Translations under genes and position numbers: made by a program
The notes under the pieces: generated by a model
The model's input: only the letters and a program-made list of their open reading frames with translations
What the model was told of the DNA's origin: nothing
Database searches by the model: none
Origin: CBDCXE01 sp965223725 [NCBI: Nitrospinota bacterium]
Lineage (GTDB): Bacteria > Nitrospinota_A > UBA7883
NCBI GenBank assembly: GCA_965223725.1
Contig: CBDCXE010000002.1
Span: forward strand, 186,001-250,000
DNA: 64,000 nt
Direction of reading: 5' to 3'
Shown here: positions 44,288 through 53,662 of the stretch, piece after piece
Layout of the letters: the number at the start of each line of letters is the position of its first letter
How positions within the stretch are numbered: the stretch's first letter is position 1

Positions 44288-44310
44288 TAGAATCGATTCT
44301 AACGATTCTA
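44288..44310. terminator. Inverted repeat between convergent genes
   Basis: TAGAATCG/CGATTCTA, 8-bp perfect stem with a 7-base loop, between the stop of the acidic zinc-ribbon gene and the stop of the fimT-like gene. There is no U-tract on either strand, so if it acts as a terminator it would be a weak or factor-dependent one. Confidence 0.35.
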
Positions 44311-44311
44311 G

Positions 44312-44878
44312 CTATGGGCCGCCACATGGGTTCGTTGTTGCTACTCTGCTTATGCCACTTCGCTCTATAATAACGAAATATTGATTAGGGTCCGTTACAG
44401 CGCTGCTGTCCATAGTAACCACAAGGGGCATCACGCCCCTGGATCCTCCGGTTATCTGCCTTATGGTTCCATCTATACCCAGCGTTAGCTGCGTTACATT
44501 GGCGCCGCCACAATCCAGCGCAGACGCCAAAAACACACCTTTGTTTTGTTGGCCTATAGACTCATTGGATATTTGAGGTTCACCGGCATCGTTACTATTG
44601 TTCCTGTTATTGTCCCGGATTAATGTGATACTGGAGCCTGGTGTGCCTGCCCCATTTATAAGGACAAGCACCGGGCGGTTTCTTTTGATCGCTTCAAACC
44701 TGGCTTCAGAAAAAATATGCCCTATGGAATTGGACGCGCCCTCCAGCCTCCACTTTGGAAGGTAGCTGAGAAATGAAGGGACGGCGAACGCTACCAGTAT
44801 AGCAATAATAGCCAAGGTGACGACAAGTTCTATCACAGTAAAACCTGATCCACCTTTGGCGCCAGACCTAAGTCGCAT
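44312..44878 (-). CDS. FimT/GspH-type minor pseudopilin
   Basis: 188 residues with the type IV prepilin signal GSGFTVIELVVTLAII (cleavage after Gly, Glu at +5), a hydrophobic helix, and the GspH/FimT mid-region SEARFEAIKRNRPVLVLING. The C-terminal globular part ends with a free Cys-containing tail. It is the last gene of the leftward minor pilin cluster (pilV-pilW-pilX-pilY1-fimT) and starts 14 bases after the pilY1-like stop. It primes pilus assembly together with the other minor pilins. Confidence 0.9.
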   Translation of the reverse strand: MRLRSGAKGGSGFTVIELVVTLAIIAILVAFAVPSFLSYLPKWRLEGASNSIGHIFSEARFEAIKRNRPVLVLINGAGTPGSSITLIRDNNRNNSNDAGEPQISNESIGQQNKGVFLASALDCGGANVTQLTLGIDGTIRQITGGSRGVMPLVVTMDSSAVTDPNQYFVIIERSGISRVATTNPCGGP

Positions 44879-44892
44879 AATTTACTCCATTA

Positions 44893-47800
44893 TTAATTAA
44901 TCTCGCGCCACGATCTGACTGTTGGACCTCTGCTTGGTCCGGAGCCGCCCGTCAGCTTGTTATCAAACTTGCCGCCACCATATGCCTTCAGCTTGCCTGT
45001 GCCTGTTTTTACATACAGATGGTCATCCACCACAACTGGTGTTGTGGTGATGTTGCCGGCGTCTTCTTCAAGGATGGGTGTGCCGCCAGCTTCCGCGTCT
45101 ATAACAAACAGCTTGCCTTGCGCAGCGCCGGCGTTGGCAGCCGCCGGCGTGGGTGGCGCGCACGGGTCGTCAGTGTCCGCCGATGTGGTGCCGAAGTACA
45201 CCTTTTCCGCAGACGCAAACGCGGAGGCGAAAATCCGGTGGCCAGGAGGCAGGGCATATCTCCATAGCGGGTTGGTTACTGTTCTACATTGGCCTGGATC
45301 ATCTGTATCAGCAATCGCATAAAAATAGTATTGATCGCTGACAGCGTCCACATGGAACGGGCTATCGCCTGTGCCAAAGAATACCAAAGTTCGATAATCC
45401 ACCTCACCGCTGGAATTGATTTCGTTCTTCACAACCACCGCCGGTGAAGCGTATATCGGTTGACCAGCGTTAAACAGAGTGCAGACGTTGGTGTCAGACG
45501 GCGTACTGCCCAATGTAATTTTATACATATAGCCTTTGTCGGTGCCGATATACATCTTGTCGGCGAAACCGTCGCCGTCACTATCCACAACCGCTGGTTG
45601 ACCGCTAGGAGTGCCCCCAATACCAGCGCTGGTACTATCCAGGAAAATCCGTTTTAGCACAGCCCCATTCTCCATATCCAACATATAAATGGATGGATAG
45701 ATGGTGGGACTGGCGCTTACTCCCGATACAAAGAACGCAACCCACTTGGGGTCAGGCCCTCGTATTTGACCAATCACAACCACCGACGGCGAAGAGCGCG
45801 AACGGAACAGATCCGGATCGGCAAATTCCCATAGTAACTTCGGATTGTCTTCAAGGGTAATGTCCAGAGCGAAGATATGATCACCGCCGTTGCCCTCAGC
45901 CGAGACTATGACGGTATGCCATGAATCATCATTAAACCGCACATATGCCGCCGACGGAGATGCGTCTACGAAGGCCATATCATCATTTTTCATCTTGTTA
46001 TTTTTCAGCTTGGCAATTTGATCAGCCGGGATTACCGCCCAGTTCTCCGAGCCGTCGCCATAATTGGGCGCGCTACCACTCCATTCGTAATAACCTCTGT
46101 TAATAGTATGTGTACCCGGGCTGGTAGAGCTACATGCCACTCCCCTGCCAGGATAGGTTGGATTGCCTTGCGAATCGCGGCAATCCTCTGGATTGACTGC
46201 ATTCTTGTAATCCTGCAGATTGGATGAAGTACAGGTTGTGGCCGCGTTAAACAAAGATTCATCAACATAAGCTGGTTTATACTCGCCTGCGTAAAACGCG
46301 TGGAGCGTCCCCATCCTGGAACCGATGAACGCATAAGTCTTCCGATCTCTTTGGCTGCATCTGTATACATCAAAGGAATCGCGTTGTTCGTCGCTGACCC
46401 CGGTGCCAAAATACCATGATGGTGAGCCAGGGGCTCCGACAATTGCAGGGGCGCTATGATCGATAGCCGATAACAGCCACTCTTTTTTGGCGCTGGAGTT
46501 GGTGCCATCTTCATACCCGCTCACCCATTTCTTCAGCCAGCTGGCGTCGGCTTCACTGAATTTGTCATCACCATTGAAGTCATACACGAAATACCGGCCT
46601 TTGGGTCCAACAATCTGCTTTCTGCTAAGGGCCAGATCTCTCCTGTCAACGGCAGAACTGTTAAAATCATCCAAAGTTGATTTATAAGTAAACTTGCCAT
46701 AATCGGCGGTTATATCAACACCGTTCCCTGGTGGCGTATTGAATGAAAGCGTATACTCACCTGTATAGCGGTTGATTGTGCCAGTTCCAGTCATACTACC
46801 CACCAGTTCGGTGGTACGCTTGTCCGTAAATATTTCCAGGCCATCTGTAATCTCAATGGTGGAATGAATTATCTGTTCATTGTTAGCTTGCGTTTTAGTC
46901 AGTGCCAATGTCCCGGTAAAATCTGTTTGCGATCCATCACCTTGCGCCAATATTTCTCCAACCACTTGCGTCGGTGTCATATTCGGTGTCCGGATATCCC
47001 TCGACGGTCCGTCAGATGTAAGCTTCTGCCCGGCGTCCCAATTATCCAGGATATTAAATCCGGCGTTGGGTGCCTTTGGATCATAAAGTTGCTGGCTTGT
47101 GAAGTGCCCTCTCAAAACCTTATCGTTCCAGTTGGCCGCTGGTGTTTCGAACGAGCCGCTATAAATTACATTACCAAGAACGACCGGGGCGGAACGGGAG
47201 AAGCTCTGGTTCACCGCCGCATTATATGAAAGATCGATAGAAATTATTTCCGGAACACACTGGTCATTCTTGGAAACCATTTCCGCTTTCCATATCAGCT
47301 CCCTGCCGGTATACCCAAGTTCGGAAAAGTTAACCGTCGTGGAACGGTATGTCGTTTTCGGTGTTCCAAATACCCAGTCAGTCACATCAGAGCCGGATTT
47401 ATCCGGTGTCTTTATAACATCCCATTCTGAAATTTCGACCCAGTTTTGGCCATTATCTATGGATAATAAGTATTTGATCTCTGTTTTACCTTTGCATGGC
47501 ATACTATCCGTCACTTCTATGGTCACGCTCGTTATATAAGCATTGGAATCGGCAGGGCTGAGCGCTTCAGTGCTTTTCAGCTGCGCCACGCCGCCGGTCT
47601 TCCGTTCGATCATGAACACCAGATCGTTGAAATCCGCGTCACCACCGCCCAGAAGATCTTCCACTCCAATTACCCACTTAAATGGATCGTTCGGTGGAGA
47701 GGCGACAAGATAATGGTTATATTTCTGATATCTTTTTACAACCTTGTTGAGAGCGCCTGATAGTTTTACATTAAAGTAGCCGTTGGGGGGATACGCTGCC

Positions 47801-48726
47801 TTTCCATCCGGGTTGCCTAACCGATCCCGGGCGGCCGTGGGAACAAATCCTTGGGTGGCTTTGCCAGTGGTGTACTTGGTTGGCGGTCCGCCCTGCTCCG
47901 GGGCTGGTATGCTTAAATCGAACACCAGGGTAGTGTTCGCTTTCCTGCTGTCGCTTGGCGACCAAGTGTCTCTGCTCCATCCATCCTTTGAATAGAATGT
48001 CTTGCCGGCAATATCACCATTGGCATGCAGGAAGTATACAATTTCCGTTTCTGGACCGAGCGTACCCATTCGTTTTCTCATATCCCGTGGGTCCACTTCA
48101 TTTTTATTGACGAAGTTACGGATTGAACTCTTGTTTGGTCTAAATCCCCAGGCTCTCAATTGGTCTTCCGTCAAGCCGGTGCTGTTGCCCAGATAGCTGT
48201 TGGTTTCATTATAAAAAGTATCCAGAACACCATTGCCACCTCCACAGCAACCACCAGTCTCCTGATCATCTTCTATTGTGCGGAATAAATAGTTGAGTTC
48301 GACACCAGCATTCACCAAATCGGAAAAAGGAAGGGTTCCGGTAATGGGGTTTCCATTGTTCACTAATTCTTCCGCTTGACCCTTGACAAACCAGCCCAGA
48401 TCAGATTTGTACCCAGCGCCTTCAAGCAGGAATACGGTAGAAACCACCTGCTCGAAAGGAATAGTGATGTTATTTACATCCAACTGACTGGTACCCGTAT
48501 CCAGCTGGATATAGCCGTCACTATTTACTGAGGCCGTGTTCATATCCAGCTTGGTTGGGTCGAAACCGGTCGACGGTGTTGTGGAGGAGCCACCCGCCGC
48601 GCACCCTGTGGGCAAGGTTTGGGCGTGGGCGATACTTTTTGGGCTTATTAGTTCGAAACCAGTTATCGCTATAGCCGTCACGACTAGCGATAAAATCACC
48701 GGGAATATACGATTGCTATTTCTCAT
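44893..48726 (-). CDS. pilY1: PilY1-like pilus tip protein with DUF4114 region
   Basis: 1277 residues from the ATG at 48726 with GGAGAG upstream; a GTG 12 bases earlier overlaps that site. The signal peptide is at 1-35. An N-terminal region resembles DUF4114 (GVEDLLGGGDADFNDLVF, about 360-380) instead of the usual VWA domain. An EF-hand/dockerin-like loop DFNGDDKFSEAD is near 735. The C-terminal half is the PilY1 beta-propeller (AFIGSRMGTLHAFYAG, PSPSVVV-like blades) with a Ca-loop VDSDGDGFADKMYIGT. PilY1 proteins sit at the tip of type IV pili in adhesion and regulation of retraction. It lies between pilX and fimT. Confidence 0.88.
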   Translation of the reverse strand: MRNSNRIFPVILSLVVTAIAITGFELISPKSIAHAQTLPTGCAAGGSSTTPSTGFDPTKLDMNTASVNSDGYIQLDTGTSQLDVNNITIPFEQVVSTVFLLEGAGYKSDLGWFVKGQAEELVNNGNPITGTLPFSDLVNAGVELNYLFRTIEDDQETGGCCGGGNGVLDTFYNETNSYLGNSTGLTEDQLRAWGFRPNKSSIRNFVNKNEVDPRDMRKRMGTLGPETEIVYFLHANGDIAGKTFYSKDGWSRDTWSPSDSRKANTTLVFDLSIPAPEQGGPPTKYTTGKATQGFVPTAARDRLGNPDGKAAYPPNGYFNVKLSGALNKVVKRYQKYNHYLVASPPNDPFKWVIGVEDLLGGGDADFNDLVFMIERKTGGVAQLKSTEALSPADSNAYITSVTIEVTDSMPCKGKTEIKYLLSIDNGQNWVEISEWDVIKTPDKSGSDVTDWVFGTPKTTYRSTTVNFSELGYTGRELIWKAEMVSKNDQCVPEIISIDLSYNAAVNQSFSRSAPVVLGNVIYSGSFETPAANWNDKVLRGHFTSQQLYDPKAPNAGFNILDNWDAGQKLTSDGPSRDIRTPNMTPTQVVGEILAQGDGSQTDFTGTLALTKTQANNEQIIHSTIEITDGLEIFTDKRTTELVGSMTGTGTINRYTGEYTLSFNTPPGNGVDITADYGKFTYKSTLDDFNSSAVDRRDLALSRKQIVGPKGRYFVYDFNGDDKFSEADASWLKKWVSGYEDGTNSSAKKEWLLSAIDHSAPAIVGAPGSPSWYFGTGVSDEQRDSFDVYRCSQRDRKTYAFIGSRMGTLHAFYAGEYKPAYVDESLFNAATTCTSSNLQDYKNAVNPEDCRDSQGNPTYPGRGVACSSTSPGTHTINRGYYEWSGSAPNYGDGSENWAVIPADQIAKLKNNKMKNDDMAFVDASPSAAYVRFNDDSWHTVIVSAEGNGGDHIFALDITLEDNPKLLWEFADPDLFRSRSSPSVVVIGQIRGPDPKWVAFFVSGVSASPTIYPSIYMLDMENGAVLKRIFLDSTSAGIGGTPSGQPAVVDSDGDGFADKMYIGTDKGYMYKITLGSTPSDTNVCTLFNAGQPIYASPAVVVKNEINSSGEVDYRTLVFFGTGDSPFHVDAVSDQYYFYAIADTDDPGQCRTVTNPLWRYALPPGHRIFASAFASAEKVYFGTTSADTDDPCAPPTPAAANAGAAQGKLFVIDAEAGGTPILEEDAGNITTTPVVVDDHLYVKTGTGKLKAYGGGKFDNKLTGGSGPSRGPTVRSWREIN

Positions 48727-48750
48727 TTTACTCTCCACTATTACGCCAAA

Positions 48751-49482
48751 CTATAAAGTTGTGCTCGTTCCAAGGTCTGATGTGGCCACGTCTTCATCTG
48801 CATCAGCAGAAGTTTTGCCGGTGCCAAACTCCTGGTTCATGCCGGAGCCGACCGCCCCGAACAGGTTGCTTGGGTTCAGAACCAACACCTTTTCCTGCAT
48901 CGACTCTGTAATTGCATTTACTAGATCTGGAGGTCTGAAGCCTCGGGCCACAGACCGAATAACTATTGCCCCGTCACAATCGACAGTGGCGGAACCACCC
49001 GGGACACATGTCGCCCCGGCTCCACCGCCATCGTTGTTGTTCCAGGCTGTCACTGTATATGTATAGGTATATCCACCCACAGTTATATTGCTGTTCTGCA
49101 AAACCTGGGCGCCGCCAGTAGTCCACGGGCCGTCATAAATTGTAGCTGGGCCAGTATCGCAGCCTTGGCAATAAAAACTGTTCGCAGTGTTGCCAGTTTC
49201 AGTCAGCTTAAACGTCCAGGACGGCTGCGCTGCCGCTGATTGGTTAGGGAGGTCTGCGGCGAAATCATTCGCCAGCACAGCCTGAGCGTGCTCCAGACCT
49301 GCCTCCGCTATATAGAAAGCGGTGGTGTTCAGCTTCTGGTTATTTGCTATTCTTTGTTCCATAACCGCTTTTTTACTGGAAAATATACCTATCATCGCTA
49401 TGATAGCCAGGATCGAAAGCGCAATGATCAGGGTCAATCCCTCCCGGTTTCCAGTAACGCGTTTATATCTGTTATATTGCAT
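48751..49482 (-). CDS. pilX: PilX-like minor pilin
   Basis: 243 residues. The N-terminal signal REGLTLIIALSILAIIAM has a hydrophobic residue at +5 instead of Glu, as in PilX/GspK-type subunits. It is followed by the PilX N-terminal landmark AFYIAEAGLEHAQAVL. The globular part is rich in Gly/Thr with two Cys pairs (FYCQGCD). It lies between pilW and the pilY1-like gene, 12 bases before the latter's preceding region. Confidence 0.88.
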   Translation of the reverse strand: MQYNRYKRVTGNREGLTLIIALSILAIIAMIGIFSSKKAVMEQRIANNQKLNTTAFYIAEAGLEHAQAVLANDFAADLPNQSAAAQPSWTFKLTETGNTANSFYCQGCDTGPATIYDGPWTTGGAQVLQNSNITVGGYTYTYTVTAWNNNDGGGAGATCVPGGSATVDCDGAIVIRSVARGFRPPDLVNAITESMQEKVLVLNPSNLFGAVGSGMNQEFGTGKTSADADEDVATSDLGTSTTL

Positions 49483-49499
49483 CGTTTATTACCTTCCGG

Positions 49500-50540
49500 T
49501 TAATTCATGTTCCGCAATCGGACTGTTCTGGTAATTACTCTTCTTCTATGCTTATCCGCCGTGCCAAGGCTCGATACCGTGCTATTTTCAAGAGTTGTGG
49601 GCAAAGCGTCCTGTCTCTCTTTTTCTGCCTTGGGCGCTTTCATCAGCAGGCTCAGCTTTACAGCAGTCACATCCGTGCCGATCGTTATTCCATCACCCCA
49701 GCTATCTATAACTTTATCAAACGGCGCATTACTGTCTTCACCCACCAGCACCTGGAAATCATTAACATGATTCGCTATAGCTTCAGGAACCTGACCAACC
49801 TGATATCGCATTAATTGTGATGGTCTGTTAGCTGTTTCATCCCTGACATAGTAATAGACATCTTTGCCAATTAATGCCACAGCAGGCCATGTATTACCAG
49901 GTGAAGGATCGGCGCACTGATGTGGTCGATTAGCGTCATCATTGTTTACACCACGGTTCCAGGTTAAATTAACTCTAGTGGTTCCTTGTTCTGTACCGTC
50001 AGTAATATTATTCTGGCAATGGTAACCTGTGGCTGGGTTATGTATCCTGATACTGTATTCAGCGGCACAAGCAGCAAGCGCCGCTCCACCATCACCGGAG
50101 TTGTAGCATGGCAAACAAGAAGCGATAATATCCACTGGCAACTGTGGCGCCGCCGCGCTGTTTTCATTAAAGGCTGGGATGTTAAGCTCTTCCGAGCAAT
50201 GCGAAACAAAAACTTCTATTACATCCGTGCCTGGCAGAACACCCAGCGCCGTACCGCTGAATACGCTGCTAACTTGCGCCGGGTTATTATTTGTATTGTC
50301 ATTATCCCAGACATAGATAGGCACGCCACCTGTGCTGGTTGACGCGCCGCGGACCTCACGGGCCATGATGTCCATCCCGATTCGGCCGTTCTCTTCTATC
50401 AGCTTCATCTGGTCTATCAGGCGATACGCCCGTGTGTTGCTGTTGAACATCTGAACCGTACCGATCATCAAAACGATGGCAATCAACATGGCTACCAAAA
50501 GCTCTATCAGGGTTACGCCGCTATTATTATTTATATTCAT
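49500..50540 (-). CDS. pilW: PilW-like minor pilin
   Basis: 346 residues with the prepilin signal NSGVTLIELLVAMLIAIVLM (Glu +5) and the PilW core MKLIEENGRIGMDIMAREVR. Globular part with several Cys (CSEEL, CLPCYN). It overlaps the end of pilV by 4 bases and is followed by pilX after 17 bases. Confidence 0.9.
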   Translation of the reverse strand: MNINNNSGVTLIELLVAMLIAIVLMIGTVQMFNSNTRAYRLIDQMKLIEENGRIGMDIMAREVRGASTSTGGVPIYVWDNDNTNNNPAQVSSVFSGTALGVLPGTDVIEVFVSHCSEELNIPAFNENSAAAPQLPVDIIASCLPCYNSGDGGAALAACAAEYSIRIHNPATGYHCQNNITDGTEQGTTRVNLTWNRGVNNDDANRPHQCADPSPGNTWPAVALIGKDVYYYVRDETANRPSQLMRYQVGQVPEAIANHVNDFQVLVGEDSNAPFDKVIDSWGDGITIGTDVTAVKLSLLMKAPKAEKERQDALPTTLENSTVSSLGTADKHRRRVITRTVRLRNMN

Positions 50541-51022
50541 GGTGTTGGCAGTAAAATCAGGTTAACAAACTGGCATGTGGTCGGGTTGGCTCCACCGCTC
50601 ATGGCTATATCGGTGGTCACAGTATCCACACCGACCAATGGCGCATCGTATTGAAAGGATACATCCATGGTGGCGTTGGTAAGATGCATGTTATGCATCG
50701 CGTTGCAGAGATAATCTGCGTCGGTAGCTCCTGTAGGGACGTAAGCGCATGCGCTGTCTACCGTGACTGTAAAATCCGTTCCATAATCTGCGCTGCCGAC
50801 GTTTGCTTTCACTCTGTCGAAGGCGTCCGAGGCAAGGTTGGCGCAGCTGTCGACGTTGCGTGTTAACAGCGCGCTACTGATGGAGCTGGTATGCATCATG
50901 GTAAAACCGAGCAGTCCCACCGCCAGTATGACTATGGTAACAAGTATCTCTATCAAGGTAAAACCTGATATGCTTTTCATACCTGCTTTCCTGGATGACA
51001 TGGGCTTTCCAATAGATTTCAT
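50537..51022 (-). CDS. pilV: PilV-like minor pilin
   Basis: 161 residues with prepilin signal ISGFTLIEILVTIVILAVGLLG (Glu +5; written here only as a landmark) and a short globular part with ANLASDAFDRVKANVG. The ATG at 51022 has GAAAGGAAAG upstream; later Met codons at residues 8 and 15 are possible starts but lack such a site. It is first in the pilV-pilW-pilX-pilY1-fimT cluster. A sigma-70 promoter and a NarL-type site lie upstream. Confidence 0.9.
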   Translation of the reverse strand: MKSIGKPMSSRKAGMKSISGFTLIEILVTIVILAVGLLGFTMMHTSSISSALLTRNVDSCANLASDAFDRVKANVGSADYGTDFTVTVDSACAYVPTGATDADYLCNAMHNMHLTNATMDVSFQYDAPLVGVDTVTTDIAMSGGANPTTCQFVNLILLPTP

Positions 51023-51050
51023 TTCTAATACTTTCCTTTCGTTGTCTATA

Positions 51051-51079
51051 AGTATCGGCTATTTCTAGAAGAATGTTAA
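51051..51079 (-). promoter_or_regulatory. Sigma-70 type promoter for pilV
   Basis: On the minus strand TTAACA (51079-51074), a 17-base spacer and GATACT (51056-51051), predicting transcription start near 51044, about 20 bases before the pilV ATG. Confidence 0.5.
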
Positions 51080-51127
51080 TTCGCAATCAGATGTATTTTT
51101 GCATCAGCACAAGTCATTAATTACATA

Positions 51128-51143
51128 TACGTATAAATACGTA
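51128..51143. promoter_or_regulatory. 7-2-7 inverted heptamer, NarL-type operator
   Basis: TACGTAT-AA-ATACGTA is a perfect inverted repeat with the 7-2-7 geometry of NarL/NarP-type binding sites (heptamer consensus TACYNMT, six of seven matched). It lies in the gap between the LuxR/NarL-type regulator gene and pilV, centred near -91 relative to the predicted pilV start. Confidence 0.5.
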
Positions 51144-51174
51144 CTGCGGAAGAGAGTCAGGCTGCTGATCAGGC

Positions 51175-51825
51175 CTAACTTAGGGCAGTTTTGTTCTTTA
51201 TGGCAAAATTTAACAATGCGTTCCAGCCACGCAGGTCCAGCTTTTCGCATATATTGGAACGGTGTTTTTGCACAGTCCGGAAGCTGATATTCATTTCATC
51301 GGCAATCTGGCGGCTGGTTTTATTCAATGCGATTTCCCCCAGGACTTTCTTCTCTGTGGGGGACAACGATTCCAGTTTCGGATTGTCGCTGTTTACACGC
51401 TTCTTGTTCGCTCTGCTTTTCACCAGAATACCAGAAAGCGAAGGGCTTATATATGACTCTCCCTTAGCTACGGTATTGATGGCTGTGATCAGCTCATCCG
51501 CTGTATTGTTTTTTAGCACATATCCTTTAACACCAGAGTCAATGGCTTCCAGCAGGAAGTCTTCCTCCTTATACATAGTCAGGATCACAATTTCTGTCTT
51601 GAGATCACTACCCATAATCTCCTGCGCGACTTCCAATCCTGTTTTGCCAGGCATCGAAATGTCCAGCACAGCCACATCCGGGTTCATCTCCATAATTAAC
51701 TTTACGGCGTCTTCACCGTTGTCAGCTTCCGCCACAATTTCTACTTCCGGGTCATTGCTTATCACTGCGACAAGCCCTTGACGGAAAATATGATGGTCAT
51801 CTGCAATCAAAACTTTAATTGTCAT
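51175..51825 (-). CDS. NarL/FixJ (LuxR-HTH) response regulator
   Basis: 216 residues. Receiver with VLIADDHHIFRQGLV, phospho-Asp in VAVLDISMPGKTG and KGYVLKNNT. C-terminal LuxR-type HTH LSPTEKKVLGEIALNKTSRQIADEMN with RTVQKHRSNI. It lies 11 bases after the kinase gene, its evident partner, and just upstream of the pilV cluster on the same strand. A NarL-type 7-2-7 palindrome in that gap suggests it controls the pili. Confidence 0.93.
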   Translation of the reverse strand: MTIKVLIADDHHIFRQGLVAVISNDPEVEIVAEADNGEDAVKLIMEMNPDVAVLDISMPGKTGLEVAQEIMGSDLKTEIVILTMYKEEDFLLEAIDSGVKGYVLKNNTADELITAINTVAKGESYISPSLSGILVKSRANKKRVNSDNPKLESLSPTEKKVLGEIALNKTSRQIADEMNISFRTVQKHRSNICEKLDLRGWNALLNFAIKNKTALS

Positions 51826-51836
51826 CGTCCTTTTTA

Positions 51837-53132
51837 TCAGCTCGAAGGTAATTGTTTTTGATCAAACGGCAGCTTGATCGATAAGGTGGAGCCGGCGCCC
51901 TCATCCGACTCTATTATAAAACTGCCTCCGAATATCGCCACCCTTTCAGTGATGCTCTGCAGGCCCTTGCCACTTTTCGCTTGTTGCCGCTCGGCAATCT
52001 TGCCTGGCTCGAACCCAATCCCATCATCCGATATATTAATTTCTATTATACGTTCCCTGCAGGCCACGTCCACATATGCATTGTCAGCCTTGGAATGCTT
52101 TATAATGTTGTTTATAGCTTCCTGAATGATTCTGTAAACGGTTATTTCCATCTCTTGAGGCATAGTGCAGCTACCCTTATCTATCTCCACGAAAAAAGAG
52201 ATATTTGTCGAATCTGATATTCTGTCGGCAAGTTGGGTTATCGTCTTCTCAAAACCGAGCTTATCCAGGGCGGGAGGCCGAAGATCAAACGCTATATCGG
52301 TTATCTGCTCCATTGTTTCTTCTGCCAGCTTGGCTGTTTTTCTCCATGCATCCACACGCTCGTCATTCCGCCGCTCTTCATTTATAATCTTCTGTATCTC
52401 GGAGTTTATAACCAGCAGGTTCTGGGCCAGGCTGTCATGCAGCTCGTTGGAAACCCTTTTGCGCTCGTTCTCCTGGGCTTCAATTATTCCCCTGCTAAGC
52501 TGTTTTAGCATCTGCTGATATTTTTTCTGCTCAGATATATCTGTTATCAACCGGACAAGATGCTGGAATTTGCCCGCATCATTATATACGGGGAATATAC
52601 TTTCAATGACCGGCACATTTTCACCATCAGGGGTCAGCATACGCATCTCTCCTGTCCATTGCTTGTTTCTGAATACTTCAGGTATGATCTTGACTTTTAT
52701 TTTTTCATGCATATGCCCCGGATAATAATCAAAAATATTGTCCCGGTAAGTATTATCGGTGTCAGACTGGTCTATGGTTTTTATAAATGATTTGTTGGCG
52801 TGGCTGATGACCCCATCCCTGTCTGATATAACCAGCCCTATCCCAGACAGTTCCACGATCTGGCTCGACACAGCTATATCGCTTTCCAGTTGCTTTTGTT
52901 TCATTTCAAAATTCCTGAGCACCAGTAACGGAATAATGATGGCCAAGGCGCCAAAAAATGTCTCCTGCCATACATTACGCCATTTTTGGACGTTGAAATC
53001 GGTTGGGTTCGGATCATCGAACAATTGTTCAAACGTTGCTTCCACATGAAATTCCCAGACATATGACAAAGAAAATATAATGAGTATAGAAAAACCGGCG
53101 AGAAGGAAAAATTTCCTTTCAACTCTTTTCAT
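51837..53132 (-). CDS. Membrane PAS histidine kinase (NarX/HisKA_3 type)
   Basis: 431 residues. Two transmembrane helices (FFLLAGFSILIIFSLSYVW and FGALAIIIPLLVL) bracket a short periplasmic segment of about 40 residues. A PAS domain follows (about 90-210; IGLVISDRDGVISHANKSF). The HisKA_3 H-box is in ENERKRVSNELHDSLAQNL, and the HATPase has DDGIGFEP and GKGLQSITERVAIFGG. It pairs with the downstream NarL-type regulator. It is divergent from yajC-secDF. Confidence 0.93.
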   Translation of the reverse strand: MKRVERKFFLLAGFSILIIFSLSYVWEFHVEATFEQLFDDPNPTDFNVQKWRNVWQETFFGALAIIIPLLVLRNFEMKQKQLESDIAVSSQIVELSGIGLVISDRDGVISHANKSFIKTIDQSDTDNTYRDNIFDYYPGHMHEKIKVKIIPEVFRNKQWTGEMRMLTPDGENVPVIESIFPVYNDAGKFQHLVRLITDISEQKKYQQMLKQLSRGIIEAQENERKRVSNELHDSLAQNLLVINSEIQKIINEERRNDERVDAWRKTAKLAEETMEQITDIAFDLRPPALDKLGFEKTITQLADRISDSTNISFFVEIDKGSCTMPQEMEITVYRIIQEAINNIIKHSKADNAYVDVACRERIIEINISDDGIGFEPGKIAERQQAKSGKGLQSITERVAIFGGSFIIESDEGAGSTLSIKLPFDQKQLPSS

Positions 53133-53305
53133 TTTACGGTACTACAATTTTTTCATGGTAGAAAGCAACTATCCGACACTTATTTTAATATGTTTTGCCT
53201 TATTGATGTCAGCCTTTAGGCATAAACGCTTCTCCGGATTACCGGTTATGCTTGCAAACAGTAAGTGATTCCATTACCATTTCCCTTTTATTTTATTTAG
53301 GAACT

Positions 53306-53662
53306 ATGTTAACCGATACACTAATAAACATGGCTGTTTCTTTCGCTCCGGCGCCAGAAGGGGCGGGAGACTCTGAAGGGCACACCGCAGTGATGCTGTT
53401 GTTCTATGGCGGGCTGTTCGCTATTTTCTACTTTTTGCTGATCCGCCCGCAGAGCAAAAAAACCAAAGAAACGCAAAATATGCAATCTGAACTCTCCAAG
53501 GGGGACAATGTTATAACTTCAGGCGGAATATATGGGTCCGTTTACAAGATCAAGGATGATGTTGTGACCTTGCAAGTGGCCGACGATGTCCGAATGAAGT
53601 TCCAACGCTCCGCGATATCAGAACGTCTGAAGGAATCAGATATAAAGGATTCGGATGACTAA
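53306..53662 (+). CDS. yajC: Preprotein translocase subunit YajC
   Basis: 118 residues from the ATG at 53306, which has AGGA at good spacing; the frame is open from a TTG at 53252 but that extension has no site. One transmembrane helix (VMLLFYGGLFAIFYFLLIRPQ) ends in the family motif RPQSKK. The cytosolic domain has GDNVITSGGIYGSV and VADDVRMKFQRSAI. It overlaps the secD start by 8 bases. Confidence 0.95.
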   Translation: MLTDTLINMAVSFAPAPEGAGDSEGHTAVMLLFYGGLFAIFYFLLIRPQSKKTKETQNMQSELSKGDNVITSGGIYGSVYKIKDDVVTLQVADDVRMKFQRSAISERLKESDIKDSDD

